Part shown: in pieces, positions 43,929-52,373 of the stretch
Numbering within the stretch: the first letter of the stretch is position 1
Layout: the number at the start of each line of letters is the position of its first letter
Assembly (NCBI GenBank): GCA_937944485.1
Contig: CALDYU010000022.1
Location: forward strand, 62,001 to 126,000
Direction of reading: 5' to 3'
Source: an uncultured Flavobacteriaceae bacterium
GTDB lineage: Bacteria; Bacteroidota; Bacteroidia; Flavobacteriales; Flavobacteriaceae
Length of the DNA: 64,000 bases
Position numbers and translations under genes: made by a program
The notes under the pieces: generated by a model
Databases searched by the model: none
Told to the model about the DNA's origin: nothing
The model's input: the letters and a program-made list of their open reading frames with translations, nothing else

Positions 43929-44300
43929 ATGAAACAAATGTTTTTGGTATTTATTGGAGGGGGCGTTGGTAGTGTTCTGCGTTATATTATCTCAAAAAAC
44001 CTCAACAACTATTTTCAACATTTTTTTCTTGGCACCTTTCTAGTCAATATAATAGGGTGCTTACTTATTGGTCTGCTTTTAGGACTTTCGGCAAAAAGTA
44101 ATTACCTAAGCACTAATCAAGCCTTATTATTATCTACCGGATTTTGCGGCGGATTTACCACATTTTCAACCTTTGCCTTTGAAAAACACTCCTTACTTCA
44201 GGCAAATGAACTATTCCATTTTTCCTTTTATACATTTTCGAGTATTATCGTAGGAGTGCTGGCCGTTGCAGTCGGACTCTATATTGCTAAGATCGTTTAG
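43929..44300 (+). CDS. crcB: Fluoride channel CrcB/Fluc
   Basis: The ATG at 43929 (123 residues) gives the family start MKQMFLVFIGGGVGSVLRY; the TTG two codons earlier overlaps a -7 box. Four membrane helices carry GTFLVNIIGCLLIG (conserved Asn) and the GFCGGFTTFSTFAFE fluoride-pore signature. It works as an antiparallel dimer that exports F-. There is no fluoride riboswitch visible upstream. The 3' end overlaps a short convergent open frame. Confidence 0.95.
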   Translation: MKQMFLVFIGGGVGSVLRYIISKNLNNYFQHFFLGTFLVNIIGCLLIGLLLGLSAKSNYLSTNQALLLSTGFCGGFTTFSTFAFEKHSLLQANELFHFSFYTFSSIIVGVLAVAVGLYIAKIV

Positions 44301-44433
44301 CAATATAATGTATACCTCGTAAGTCAATACTTAAATTTCTTAAATAATACGGCTCATCCTCAATATCTAAATGACGACCTGTATCTGCAATGTGGTTACG
44401 GCCATCATCTACAATTAGCAGCAAAGACCATAA
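44287..44433 (-). pseudogene. Short open frame, possible gene remnant
   Basis: An open minus-strand frame of about 48 codons after an in-frame TGA at 44436-44434, ending at TAG 44289-44287 inside the crcB 3' end. The encoded string includes LLIVDDGRNHIADTGRHLDI and RNLSIDLRGIHYIAKRS, whose composition looks like soluble protein. There is no ATG; a TTG at 44424 is possible. It could be the tail of a decayed gene or a short protein. No family recognised. Confidence 0.35.
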
Positions 44434-44465
44434 TCAATATTGCATTTTATATATATTAAAAATGA

Positions 44466-44487
44466 TACCCCTAAAAAAATAGGGGTA
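44466..44487. promoter_or_regulatory. Dyad TACCCCTA-N6-TAGGGGTA upstream of PII gene
   Basis: Perfect 8-bp inverted repeat with a 6-bp spacer, about 100 bp before the PII gene. A related dyad begins 52 bp downstream (44518), about five helical turns away. Confidence 0.5.
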
Positions 44488-44517
44488 ATTATTATCAATT
44501 TGATAAAAATGATATAA

Positions 44518-44541
44518 CTACCCCTAAAATAACTAGGGTAG
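44518..44541. promoter_or_regulatory. Second, imperfect TACCCCTA dyad
   Basis: CTACCCCTA, 6 bp, CTAGGGTAG: a degenerate version of the upstream dyad. It ends 14 bp before the TATATTTG -7 box at 44556-44563, so it overlaps the expected -33 region. Confidence 0.5.
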
Positions 44542-44555
44542 AATATAAATTAATA

Positions 44556-44563
44556 TATATTTG
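44556..44563 (+). promoter_or_regulatory. -7 element of the PII-amt operon
   Basis: TATATTTG, 23 nt before the PII ATG. The -33 position is occupied by the TACCCCTA dyad rather than TTTG, which fits activator dependence. Confidence 0.45.
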
Positions 44564-44586
44564 ACCAATCAACTAAAGTATTTATT

Positions 44587-44925
44587 ATGAAACAAGTCGA
44601 AGCAATTATTCGAAAATCAAAATTTCATGAAGTAAAAAAAGCACTGCATGAAATTGAAGTCAATTTTTTCAGCTACTGGGATGTTACTGGTGTTGGAAAT
44701 GAAAAAAGAGGTCATGTCTATAGAGGCATTTCATACAGCACCTCAGATATTCAAAGACGCTACCTATCTATAGTCGTCTCTGATGAATTTCTAGAACGTA
44801 CCGTAAACTGCATTTTAGAATCAGCATATACTGGTAACGTTGGCGATGGCAAAATATTCGTCTCAGAAATCAAAGAGGCCTACCGCATACGAACCAAAGA
44901 GAACGGCCACGCAGGAATTAATTAA
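44587..44925 (+). CDS. glnK: PII nitrogen-regulatory protein
   Basis: 112-residue PII signal transducer. The T-loop reads GHVYRGISYSTSDIQRRY with the uridylylation-site tyrosine in VYRG. The B-loop TGNVGDGKIFV binds the ATP phosphates. The T-loop after the tyrosine differs from the enteric sequence (no DFLPKVK). It lies 24 nt upstream of amt; by the known GlnK-AmtB pairing it should bind and close the channel when nitrogen is ample. The upstream dyads suggest nitrogen control. Confidence 0.93.
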   Translation: MKQVEAIIRKSKFHEVKKALHEIEVNFFSYWDVTGVGNEKRGHVYRGISYSTSDIQRRYLSIVVSDEFLERTVNCILESAYTGNVGDGKIFVSEIKEAYRIRTKENGHAGIN

Positions 44926-44949
44926 ACCAACCCCCTAAAAATAAAGAAA

Positions 44950-46191
44950 ATGGATACTGGATTATTTACAGCAAATAATGTATGGATGATGATTTGTACC
45001 GCACTGGTCTTTTTCATGCACACAGGTTTTGCTTTTTTAGAAATCGGATTAACTAGACAAAAAAACACAATCAACATATTATTTAAAAACATATTTATTA
45101 TTACAGTAGGTTTATTACTCTACTATAGTTGGGGCTTCAACTTAATGTACCCCGGTTTTGGAGAAGACTCCCTCGGAATCATTCAATTTAATTTCTTTGA
45201 GAGTTTTGGAATTGGTGCACCTGAAAACGGAATGACTCCTGAATATGCGGATGGCGGTTATACATGGTGGACTGACTTCTTATTTCAAGGCATGTTTGCA
45301 GCAACAGCCGCTACTATTGTTTCAGGAGCCGTCGCTGAGCGTATGAAAATTGGCGCATTTATGATATTTACAGTACTCTATATCGGTTTTGTATACCCAA
45401 TTGTAGGTGCTTGGAAATGGGGTGGCGGATTTTTAGATTCTTGGGGATTTTATGATTTCGCAGGTTCAACTTTAGTACATTCCGTAGGTGGCTGGGCTGC
45501 TCTCGTTGCCATTGCTTTACTAGGTTCTAGAATTGGAAGGTTTGGAGAAGATGGTAAGCCCAAAGCAATACCCGGACATAGTATTCCTTTAGCAACTGCA
45601 GGGGTTCTAATCTTATGGTTAGGCTGGTTCGGTTTTAATGGCGGTTCTGTACTCTCAGCTGATCCTAAATTAACATCATTGGTTCTTGTTACCACAAGTT
45701 TATCTGCTGCCGCTGGTGGCGTTTCAGCCATGATACTTTCCTTTTTTAAATACAAAAACTTAGATCTAACCATGTTTTTAAATGGAATACTAGGTGGACT
45801 TGTAGGTATCACAGCAGGAGCCGATTTAATGTCACCAAATGAGGCCATAGTCATTGGTTTAATTTCAGGTATCATTATCGTATTTGGTGTTGCGCTAATA
45901 GACAAACTAAAACTAGATGACCCTGTTGGTGCCGTAGCGGTTCACCTCATCTGTGGCATTTGGGGAACTTTAGCCGTGGGTATCTTTGGCAACTTGGCCA
46001 GCGGCAGTCAGTTCATGACGCAACTATATGGAGTACTAATAGTTGGGGTGTTTTGTGTGATTACCTCAGGAATTATTATTGGAGCTCTTAAAGCCATATC
46101 AGGAATTCGAGTTTCGAAAGAAGAAGAACTTCAAGGCTTAGATCTTCACGAACACGGTATGGATGCCTACCCAGATTTTACTAACGATTAA
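44950..46191 (+). CDS. amt: Ammonium transporter
   Basis: 413 residues with eleven membrane helices typical of Amt/Rep/Rh trimers. The signature region FAGSTLVHSVGGWAALVAI includes the first pore histidine, and AVHLICGIWGTLAVGIF the second. Conserved AAAGGVSAM and GILGGLVGITAG follow. No cleavable signal is obvious, and the start MDTGLFTANNVWMM is already near the first helix. It conducts NH3/NH4+ inward. It is in an operon with the PII gene; a GC-rich hairpin and a porin gene follow. Confidence 0.96.
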   Translation: MDTGLFTANNVWMMICTALVFFMHTGFAFLEIGLTRQKNTINILFKNIFIITVGLLLYYSWGFNLMYPGFGEDSLGIIQFNFFESFGIGAPENGMTPEYADGGYTWWTDFLFQGMFAATAATIVSGAVAERMKIGAFMIFTVLYIGFVYPIVGAWKWGGGFLDSWGFYDFAGSTLVHSVGGWAALVAIALLGSRIGRFGEDGKPKAIPGHSIPLATAGVLILWLGWFGFNGGSVLSADPKLTSLVLVTTSLSAAAGGVSAMILSFFKYKNLDLTMFLNGILGGLVGITAGADLMSPNEAIVIGLISGIIIVFGVALIDKLKLDDPVGAVAVHLICGIWGTLAVGIFGNLASGSQFMTQLYGVLIVGVFCVITSGIIIGALKAISGIRVSKEEELQGLDLHEHGMDAYPDFTND

Positions 46192-46207
46192 ATAAAAGTG
46201 AAAGACA

Positions 46208-46235
46208 AACGGAGCGTTTTGCAGAACGCTCCGTT
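46208..46235. other. Strong hairpin between amt and porin genes
   Basis: Perfect 11-bp stem AACGGAGCGTT / AACGCTCCGTT with a 6-nt loop. No T run follows on the plus strand (it is AAAAAATAATC), so it may protect the PII-amt mRNA or act as a processing/attenuation structure rather than a simple terminator. Confidence 0.6.
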
Positions 46236-46306
46236 AAAAAATAATCTTTCAAAAATTCAATTCAACATTCAAAAAATCCCACTGGGATCATCTAAAATTT
46301 AAATTT

Positions 46307-47353
46307 ATGAACACGATTACAATTACAAAATACGTAAAAAATATATTTTCATTAGCAATTATGGTGTTAGCATGTAGCAGCACATTTGCACAAGAAACAG
46401 AAGAAGAAGCAAAACCAGCGCTGAACCTTAGTGGTAGTGTTGATGCCTATTTTAGAACTACTTTTGGTGAAGCAGGAGTTTCTTCAACATCAAATGGCAC
46501 TTCATTCGCAAACCAAACGGGTTTCGCCTTGGGTATGGCAAATCTAATCGGGTCTTATGAGAACGGTTCTGCAGGCTTAGTGGTCGATTTAGTCTTCGGA
46601 CCGAGGGGTACTGAGGCTACTTTTAATAATGATGTTTTAAACGGAATCATCAATCAAGCCTATGTTTATTGGAATGTTTCTGATAAAACTACTTTAACTA
46701 TCGGACGCTTTAACACCTTTTTAGGGTATGAAGTAATTGCGCCTCAGGCAAATTTTAATTACAGTGTATCTCACTTATTCTCTAATGGCCCATTTTCTCA
46801 TATGGGCATTAAAGCAGATTTTACATTATCTGATGATGTCAGTTTAATGCTTGGTATTATGAATCCTTGGGACACGAATGATATAACCAGCACTGGTGAA
46901 TATTCATTTGGTGGTCAATTGGGTTTTTACGGTCAGTATCTGAATCTATATTATGACAGTGGTGAAAACGATGGTTTAGGATTTGAAATTGACTATACTG
47001 GTGGGTTTGATCTTTCTGATTCTTTTTTCTTTGGAATAAATGCAGCCTATAATTCCAATTCTGCAACAGACACTGGATTCTACGGAGCAGCAATTTATCC
47101 CCAGTTAAAAGCATCAGATACCTTTTCAATAGGATTAAGAGGTGAGTATTTTGTTGCGACTTCAGAAGGTTCCGAAGACGCTCCCGTAACAGCATTAACG
47201 CTAACTGGTAGTTTTACAAAAGACAATCTTATTATTAAACCAGAAATTCGTTTAGATAGCTTTGGCAATGATTTCGAACCGTTATTTGATAATGACGGCA
47301 ATGCCACCAATAGCCTTTCTTCATTTGCTCTAGCGGCCATCTACTCCTTCTAA
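46307..47353 (+). CDS. Outer-membrane porin of the nitrogen locus
   Basis: 348 residues with a signal peptide (about 1-28, ending FAQ). A beta-barrel of the OmpBB_2/porin_2 type begins LNLSGSVDAYFRTTF and ends ALAAIYSF with terminal Phe. Motifs INQAYVYWNVSDKTTLTIGR and GYEVIAPQANFNYS are typical of Bacteroidota 'porin' proteins found beside Amt genes. It probably lets ammonium or small nitrogen compounds cross the outer membrane. A strong terminator follows. Confidence 0.85.
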   Translation: MNTITITKYVKNIFSLAIMVLACSSTFAQETEEEAKPALNLSGSVDAYFRTTFGEAGVSSTSNGTSFANQTGFALGMANLIGSYENGSAGLVVDLVFGPRGTEATFNNDVLNGIINQAYVYWNVSDKTTLTIGRFNTFLGYEVIAPQANFNYSVSHLFSNGPFSHMGIKADFTLSDDVSLMLGIMNPWDTNDITSTGEYSFGGQLGFYGQYLNLYYDSGENDGLGFEIDYTGGFDLSDSFFFGINAAYNSNSATDTGFYGAAIYPQLKASDTFSIGLRGEYFVATSEGSEDAPVTALTLTGSFTKDNLIIKPEIRLDSFGNDFEPLFDNDGNATNSLSSFALAAIYSF

Positions 47354-47378
47354 AATATAGTTTAGTTAGTTTATTAAG

Positions 47379-47429
47379 TTGAGTTATTTAGTTAAAGGTT
47401 CTACAGTTTATGTAGAACCTTTATTTTTT
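47379..47429 (+). terminator. Intrinsic terminator after the porin, with TTGAGTTA lead-in
   Basis: 12-bp perfect stem AAAGGTTCTACA (47394-47405) / TGTAGAACCTTT (47411-47422) and a T tract. The preceding 47379-47393 reads TTGAGTTATTTAGTTAAA-like, a string repeated before the terminator at 53389. Confidence 0.85.
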
Positions 47430-48078
47430 AATTCTCGAAGGCCTTTACCCCTGCCAAAATTTTAGTCCTCAATGTATTGACAGAAGGCACTATAGGACAA
47501 GAGTACTTTGGATTGTAGGCACAATAAGGATTATACGCTTTATTAAAGTCTACCGTAATCACATCACTTTCAGGAATTCTAAGGTCAATATAACGACCGC
47601 CACCATAGGTCTCTTCCCCATTAGTCAAATCTTTAAACGGCAGAAATAAATAATCTTCATATCCTTCCTCCTGCTTTAAATCTTCGTTTTGATACAACTC
47701 TAATTCATACGGACTGCCCGCAATACTAAATTGAATGATACCATAAACCACCTCTTTTGACTGTCTACCCGTTGTAGTAGCCATTAAAAATGGTTTAGCA
47801 TTCGGTGTTCTTATAAACTTTGCTTCTATTACTAAGGTAGAATCTGGTTTAAAAAAATTCAAGCCCTCAAAATTCTTCTTATCCTTATCACGCAAAGGAG
47901 AAATTTCTGGGTTTTTAAACTCTGAATTTAAATCTTCTTGAAAGCGAAGAATTTCCTTTAAAACATCACTTTTTTCAGATAAAATATCTTTCTGAATTAG
48001 ATCGTGATACTTCTTATTTTCCTTACATCCTGATAACAACAAGCATATCAAAACAACAGGCCACAAATAATTTTTCAT
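47428..48078 (-). CDS. DUF1684 lipoprotein
   Basis: The ATG at 48078 (216 residues); the codon two upstream is GTG. It has a lipoprotein signal with lipobox LLLSGC. The DUF1684 hallmark lies at the C-terminus, NPYCAYNPKYSCPIVPSVN, preceded by FLPFKDLTNGEETYGGGRY. Envelope-anchored; the function of the family is not established. It is divergent from the DJ-1/PfpI gene and convergent with the porin terminator. Confidence 0.9.
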   Translation of the reverse strand: MKNYLWPVVLICLLLSGCKENKKYHDLIQKDILSEKSDVLKEILRFQEDLNSEFKNPEISPLRDKDKKNFEGLNFFKPDSTLVIEAKFIRTPNAKPFLMATTTGRQSKEVVYGIIQFSIAGSPYELELYQNEDLKQEEGYEDYLFLPFKDLTNGEETYGGGRYIDLRIPESDVITVDFNKAYNPYCAYNPKYSCPIVPSVNTLRTKILAGVKAFEN

Positions 48079-48166
48079 TTGCACTACTTTGTTTTACAAA
48101 AATACGATTTATAGTATTTCTTGTTTGAGCAATAGAGTTGTAATTTGCAGGCTTAATTCCCTTGTT

Positions 48167-48907
48167 ATGAAAAATTTAGCATACCTCGCCTTATGTTTAT
48201 TAACCATCACTTCATGCAATAAGCACAAGAAGACAAGCCCTACGGTATTAAATGAAACCAGAGTACTGCCTCAATTACAACCCGACCGTTACAATGTTGC
48301 CTTTTTGATCATGGATGGCACCTATAATACGGAATTCACAGCACCTTTTGATATTTTTCAGCACACCCAATATCGCAAGCAAATTAAAGCCATGAATACC
48401 TTCACTGTGGCTAATACATTGAAGCCAATAACTACTTTTGAGGGAGTTCGCATTCTTCCTGATTATGATTATACTGTTGATAATTTACCGCAAATAGATA
48501 TTCTAGTAGTACCAAGTGCCGAGCACCATTTAGACAGTGACTTGAAAGATACGAAGATGCTCAACTTTGTAAAAGAGGTTGCCCACAATGCGCTATATGT
48601 AACCAGTCATTGTGATGGTGCATTTGTATTAGCTCAAGCAGGACTTCTCAACGAAGTAAGTTCAACTACTTTTCCGAGTGATATTGAAAAATACAAGAAA
48701 ATGTTTCCACATTTAAAAGTGAAAGACAGTGTTCTTTTTGTACATGATGGCAAATATATCACCTCTGCAGGGGGTGCCAAAAGTTTTGAAGCCGCGCTCT
48801 ATGTCTGCGAAATTTTATATGGCAAAGAAATTGCTGAATCTTTAGCTCTTGGTCTTGTTATTGATTGGAAATTAAGCGAAGTACCAAAATTTATTGCTAC
48901 TGATTAA
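48167..48907 (+). CDS. DJ-1/PfpI-family lipoprotein
   Basis: The ATG at 48167 (246 residues) gives a lipoprotein signal (lipobox TITSC). The flavodoxin-like glutamine-amidotransferase fold has the nucleophile elbow TSHCDGAFVLAQAGLL with the reactive cysteine, and TSAGGAKSFEAALYV downstream. PfpI-type domains are commonly fused to AraC regulators as sensors; here the domain is exported and membrane-anchored, which is unusual. The ligand or substrate is unknown. Confidence 0.85.
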   Translation: MKNLAYLALCLLTITSCNKHKKTSPTVLNETRVLPQLQPDRYNVAFLIMDGTYNTEFTAPFDIFQHTQYRKQIKAMNTFTVANTLKPITTFEGVRILPDYDYTVDNLPQIDILVVPSAEHHLDSDLKDTKMLNFVKEVAHNALYVTSHCDGAFVLAQAGLLNEVSSTTFPSDIEKYKKMFPHLKVKDSVLFVHDGKYITSAGGAKSFEAALYVCEILYGKEIAESLALGLVIDWKLSEVPKFIATD

Positions 48908-48917
48908 GTCAAAAAAC

Positions 48918-50315
48918 TTAGTGCCTTGTTTCTTTCCAGTATTTACGAATAACTGAGTTAAATTCTGGCGTAATTCGTAATAGGGCAGTATGTTCAAGTT
49001 TATACAGTTCTTCTTTATTGGTATACCCAATTTTCAATAACTCTTCTAAATAATAAAGTGCAGTACCGTAATCTTCTACCCTTGCACTATGAGAAATAAC
49101 TTTGAGGTACGGTAAGGCGTTAGAAGAATCAGTAATTGTATTTATCATCCATAATAAAGTGACTGCCTCTTCATCAACAGGAATATTAGCATTAATAATA
49201 TCTAAATTATCTGCAATAAGTGCATTTAAATATCCCTTCAATCGAGCTCCCATATGTCGTGTGTCAACATTTGCACTTCCTAAATACTTATTAAGTTCTT
49301 CAATCTGATATTTCCACCATCCTAAGTTATTATAATTATAGGCTGCTACATCTTCTTCCATGAAATAAGCATATTCATCCTTAAGAAAATTTTCTTTAAA
49401 TAACGCATTATTCAAACTACGAAGATTTGACCTATACGCTTTGGTCCTTTTAAGTGTCTTCAAATCTAATTTCAGCGAATCAACATATTTAGAGCCCTTA
49501 TAGGTTTTAACCATATCTAGCAATTGACCATGAGCTCGTACCGGTCTATCTAATTTTACTAATGCACTAATACGCCCTAAATCTTCTCGATACGCCTTTT
49601 CAATAAACTCAGAATTGGGCGGCAAAATATTCGAATTAATTGCCGCTACAGTAAAAGCTTTTAAAGCTCGTGATATATATTCTTCATAAGGCAAATTTTG
49701 ATTGCCTTCGTAAACAAAAAGTTGATTTTGAAATTTTAGCCTATCCAACACTAATTTAGAGTTCAGCATTTGGGTGTAATTGTAATCCATAACACTTACA
49801 ATACCAATAAAATGAAATTTATTTTTTGTACTTAATACTTCTTTATTAGGTATGGCAGCACCAAAAGAAAGAATCCCTTGAATATCACTAATAAATACAG
49901 GCATTAACGCCGCCATCCTAGCCCCATCATTAAAGCCTGCCGTATATACTCTTTCTTTTTGAATAGGTAAGAGGCTATTAACAGAATGAAACAATCTGTT
50001 TGAAATCAACACATTTTCAGATAATTTCAACGAATCATTAATCGCTTTGGACGCAGCCAAAATGTAGCCCTCTTTTTCAGCAGCATTTACAAATAAACTG
50101 ATGGCTTGCTTAGCCCTTCCTTTGATATCGTAAACAAAAACGATAGGCCATTGTTTGTCTAGACTGAAGTTTTTAGGTAAATAAAGAGCGAAGCTTTCAG
50201 AAAGTGAATCATTGACCTGCAAATCATCAATAATTCGTCCTTTTTTCAAAGTCAATTGCTGAGTCCAAGCACAAAAACAAGTTATCAGGAAAATAAAAAG
50301 TAAAGCTTTTTTCAT
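48918..50315 (-). CDS. Secreted esterase-like protein with degenerate nucleophile elbow
   Basis: The ATG at 50315 (465 residues) gives a signal peptide (about 1-19, ending AWTQ). Residues about 20-230 resemble a LpqC/feruloyl-esterase alpha/beta-hydrolase (WPIVFVYDIKGRA, YILAASKA). The elbow reads TAGFNDGARMA where active members have G-x-S-x-G, so the serine is replaced by asparagine. The C-terminal half (about 235-465) is helical and TPR-like. It is likely a binding protein rather than a hydrolase. No operon partner is close. Confidence 0.75.
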   Translation of the reverse strand: MKKALLFIFLITCFCAWTQQLTLKKGRIIDDLQVNDSLSESFALYLPKNFSLDKQWPIVFVYDIKGRAKQAISLFVNAAEKEGYILAASKAINDSLKLSENVLISNRLFHSVNSLLPIQKERVYTAGFNDGARMAALMPVFISDIQGILSFGAAIPNKEVLSTKNKFHFIGIVSVMDYNYTQMLNSKLVLDRLKFQNQLFVYEGNQNLPYEEYISRALKAFTVAAINSNILPPNSEFIEKAYREDLGRISALVKLDRPVRAHGQLLDMVKTYKGSKYVDSLKLDLKTLKRTKAYRSNLRSLNNALFKENFLKDEYAYFMEEDVAAYNYNNLGWWKYQIEELNKYLGSANVDTRHMGARLKGYLNALIADNLDIINANIPVDEEAVTLLWMINTITDSSNALPYLKVISHSARVEDYGTALYYLEELLKIGYTNKEELYKLEHTALLRITPEFNSVIRKYWKETRH

Positions 50316-50414
50316 ATGCACAATAGTCATCAAAAACCTAGCCAAATTATTTTATTCAATCGAAATTCAAGGGAATCTACTTATTTTAAGAAGAAATCAA
50401 TAAATAGCAGCGAA

Positions 50415-51239
50415 CTACTCTCCAATACTTCCCATTTCAACGCCTTCAGAATAAGCTACTTTTATATTATTTGCATTAAAAGCACTTTTAATAGCTTTGT
50501 TTGACTCAAAAATCACAGACCAATAATCATTAGGCACTACGTAGGGTCGCACTAGTAATTCAATACTATGGCTATCAAAAGTCTTAATACCTATATCAGG
50601 CACGGGTTCTTTTAATACTTTAGGCAACTTTAAGAGCGCATTAGTAATCACCTGATGGACTTTCGGAAAACTCTCATCATAAGGCATGGTAACTGAAAGT
50701 TCTAAACGAATCATACCTTTTTCAGAATAATTGGTAACGACAGAATCGGTTATCATTGAATTCGGTATGATCAAAATTTTATTACCTGGGGTTAAAACGT
50801 CAGTACTAAAAATACCTATTTGTTCTACCTTTCCGAATTTATCTTCTAATTGAATCCAATCACCAATTTTATAAGGTTTTAAGGTCAAAATTAAAATACC
50901 AGAGGCAAAATTACCTAAACTCCCCTGTAAAGCCATCCCTACGGCAAAACCAGCAGCTGCTAATATAGCAACCAAACCTGTTAGATCGGCCCCGATAACA
51001 GAAGCAATAGCAAATAATACCGCTCCTTTCATTACGATACCTGCAGTGGACTTTATAAAAGGTCGCAAGGTTTCAGAAAAACCTGTCCGCTCTAAGGCCA
51101 TGCCTAAAAGCTCTACTAACTTTTTTACAATTTTGAAACCAAGCCAAAGTATAACACCAGCGAGAACAATCTTTGGCAAAAAGAATACTATTTTATCAAT
51201 AGCTATTTGTAGGTACTCATTAAATTTTTCAAATTCCAT
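50415..51239 (-). CDS. Small MscS-type mechanosensitive channel
   Basis: 274 residues, three N-terminal membrane helices. The pore helix is AAAGFAVGMALQGSLGNFASG, as in E. coli MscS, followed by the beta-domain (KIGDWIQLEDKFGKVEQIG, ILIIPNSMI) and the alpha/beta tail. It is the second MscS in the window and is closer to the classical MscS than the one at 34108. It opens under membrane tension to release osmolytes. Monocistronic. Confidence 0.94.
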   Translation of the reverse strand: MEFEKFNEYLQIAIDKIVFFLPKIVLAGVILWLGFKIVKKLVELLGMALERTGFSETLRPFIKSTAGIVMKGAVLFAIASVIGADLTGLVAILAAAGFAVGMALQGSLGNFASGILILTLKPYKIGDWIQLEDKFGKVEQIGIFSTDVLTPGNKILIIPNSMITDSVVTNYSEKGMIRLELSVTMPYDESFPKVHQVITNALLKLPKVLKEPVPDIGIKTFDSHSIELLVRPYVVPNDYWSVIFESNKAIKSAFNANNIKVAYSEGVEMGSIGE

Positions 51240-51304
51240 GATCTAAAATAAATGATAAAAAAGTTTAACAACAAATATTTGAAGAAATTTTATACCGTAA
51301 AATC

Positions 51305-51760
51305 TTACGTTAAATTTCGTTTTAAGATGGGTGCATTAGAAATAACATTTGACAAAACGATATGTGTTCTTGTTTCTCCGTACTGAATTAACTTATCAAT
51401 AAATTTTTCTAAATGAAATTGATCCTTCAAAATAACCTCCATTACAATATTCTCGTTTCCAGTAATTCGATAACAATTAATGACCTCATTAAAACCAGTT
51501 ACAATACTTAAAAACGGCTTTAATTTACCCATAAAAGCGCGTAAAGTTATAATTGCCTTCAGCTGATGACCGGTTTTAGCATGCGACACCTCTGCAGTAT
51601 ACCCTTCAAGTATTTCTAGATCTTCCATCTTTTTTACTCGCTCAGCAACTGCAGGAGGGGTTAAGCCCACTTTTCGACCGATATCAGCATAAGAAATACG
51701 TGCATTTTCTTGTAAACTCTCTAAAATCTTCCAATTTAAGTCATCAATATTTACTTTCAT
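51305..51760 (-). CDS. Lrp/AsnC-family transcriptional regulator
   Basis: 151 residues. The N-terminal winged helix-turn-helix (LNWKILESLQENARISYADI, GLTPPAVAERVKKMEDL) is followed by the RAM effector-binding domain (AIITLRAFMGKLKPFLSIV). It senses an amino acid or related ligand and controls transcription as an octamer or dimer. It is divergent from the 51879 gene. Confidence 0.94.
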   Translation of the reverse strand: MKVNIDDLNWKILESLQENARISYADIGRKVGLTPPAVAERVKKMEDLEILEGYTAEVSHAKTGHQLKAIITLRAFMGKLKPFLSIVTGFNEVINCYRITGNENIVMEVILKDQFHLEKFIDKLIQYGETRTHIVLSNVISNAPILKRNLT

Positions 51761-51878
51761 TACTAATTAATTAAAATACTTTAGTTTACAAAGTAAAAAT
51801 AATAATTTACTTTATATTAGCAAGAATAATCTCGCAACTACGGAGTAACTTTATAGTACAAATTGCTAGAAAAATATC

Positions 51879-52277
51879 ATGACATCCAAAAATTTAGGAT
51901 CCTTTCCTGTATATCAAAAAGCACAATCACTTTATGAATTGAGCCGACACCTTGTGTCTTATGTTTCTTTTAATAAAGATCTGGTTAAATTGTATCAATC
52001 AAACAGCCTTAGAGATAGTATTGCAACTGCACTTTTAACCGATGTAAAACTAATTACGACTAACGTCAGCGCAGCGCTTTCTTCAAAATCATATGGTGAA
52101 AGATTACGGAGTACAACATTCGTAAATGTCATGATCAGCAATATTAGTTCGTATTGTAAAGGTTTAGAAAAAGATGGTGTAAAAGAAAAAGACTATTTGA
52201 ATTTGCTTCAAAATGAAATTGCCAGTTTTAAAACTACTTTTAAAAATTGGAGAAACTCTTTACCTAGTGCTGATTAA
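51879..52277 (+). CDS. Four-helix-bundle protein
   Basis: 132 residues, all alpha-helical by composition. It resembles the four-helix-bundle proteins grouped with the 23S rRNA intervening-sequence protein (FPVYQKAQSLYELSRHLV, LRDSIATALLTDVKLIT, LRSTTFVNVMISNISSYC). Such proteins have no known enzymatic role. It is divergent from the Lrp gene and upstream of purU by 96 nt, possibly co-transcribed. Confidence 0.75.
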   Translation: MTSKNLGSFPVYQKAQSLYELSRHLVSYVSFNKDLVKLYQSNSLRDSIATALLTDVKLITTNVSAALSSKSYGERLRSTTFVNVMISNISSYCKGLEKDGVKEKDYLNLLQNEIASFKTTFKNWRNSLPSAD

Positions 52278-52373
52278 ATCCTTAAAAATTATTTCTTTCC
52301 GTACCCTATTCTGAAATCACATTTTTAACTTAGTTTGATGTTTTTAATATACTACTTTTGAAAAAAAGTATCG

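Noticed and set aside
45450..45905. 151-codon minus-strand open frame
   Set aside because: Antisense to the conserved amt gene and proline/serine-rich as expected of a shadow frame.
46208..46235. Ordinary rho-independent terminator after amt
   Set aside because: The plus-strand hairpin is followed by A residues, not T, so I list it as a structure of uncertain role.
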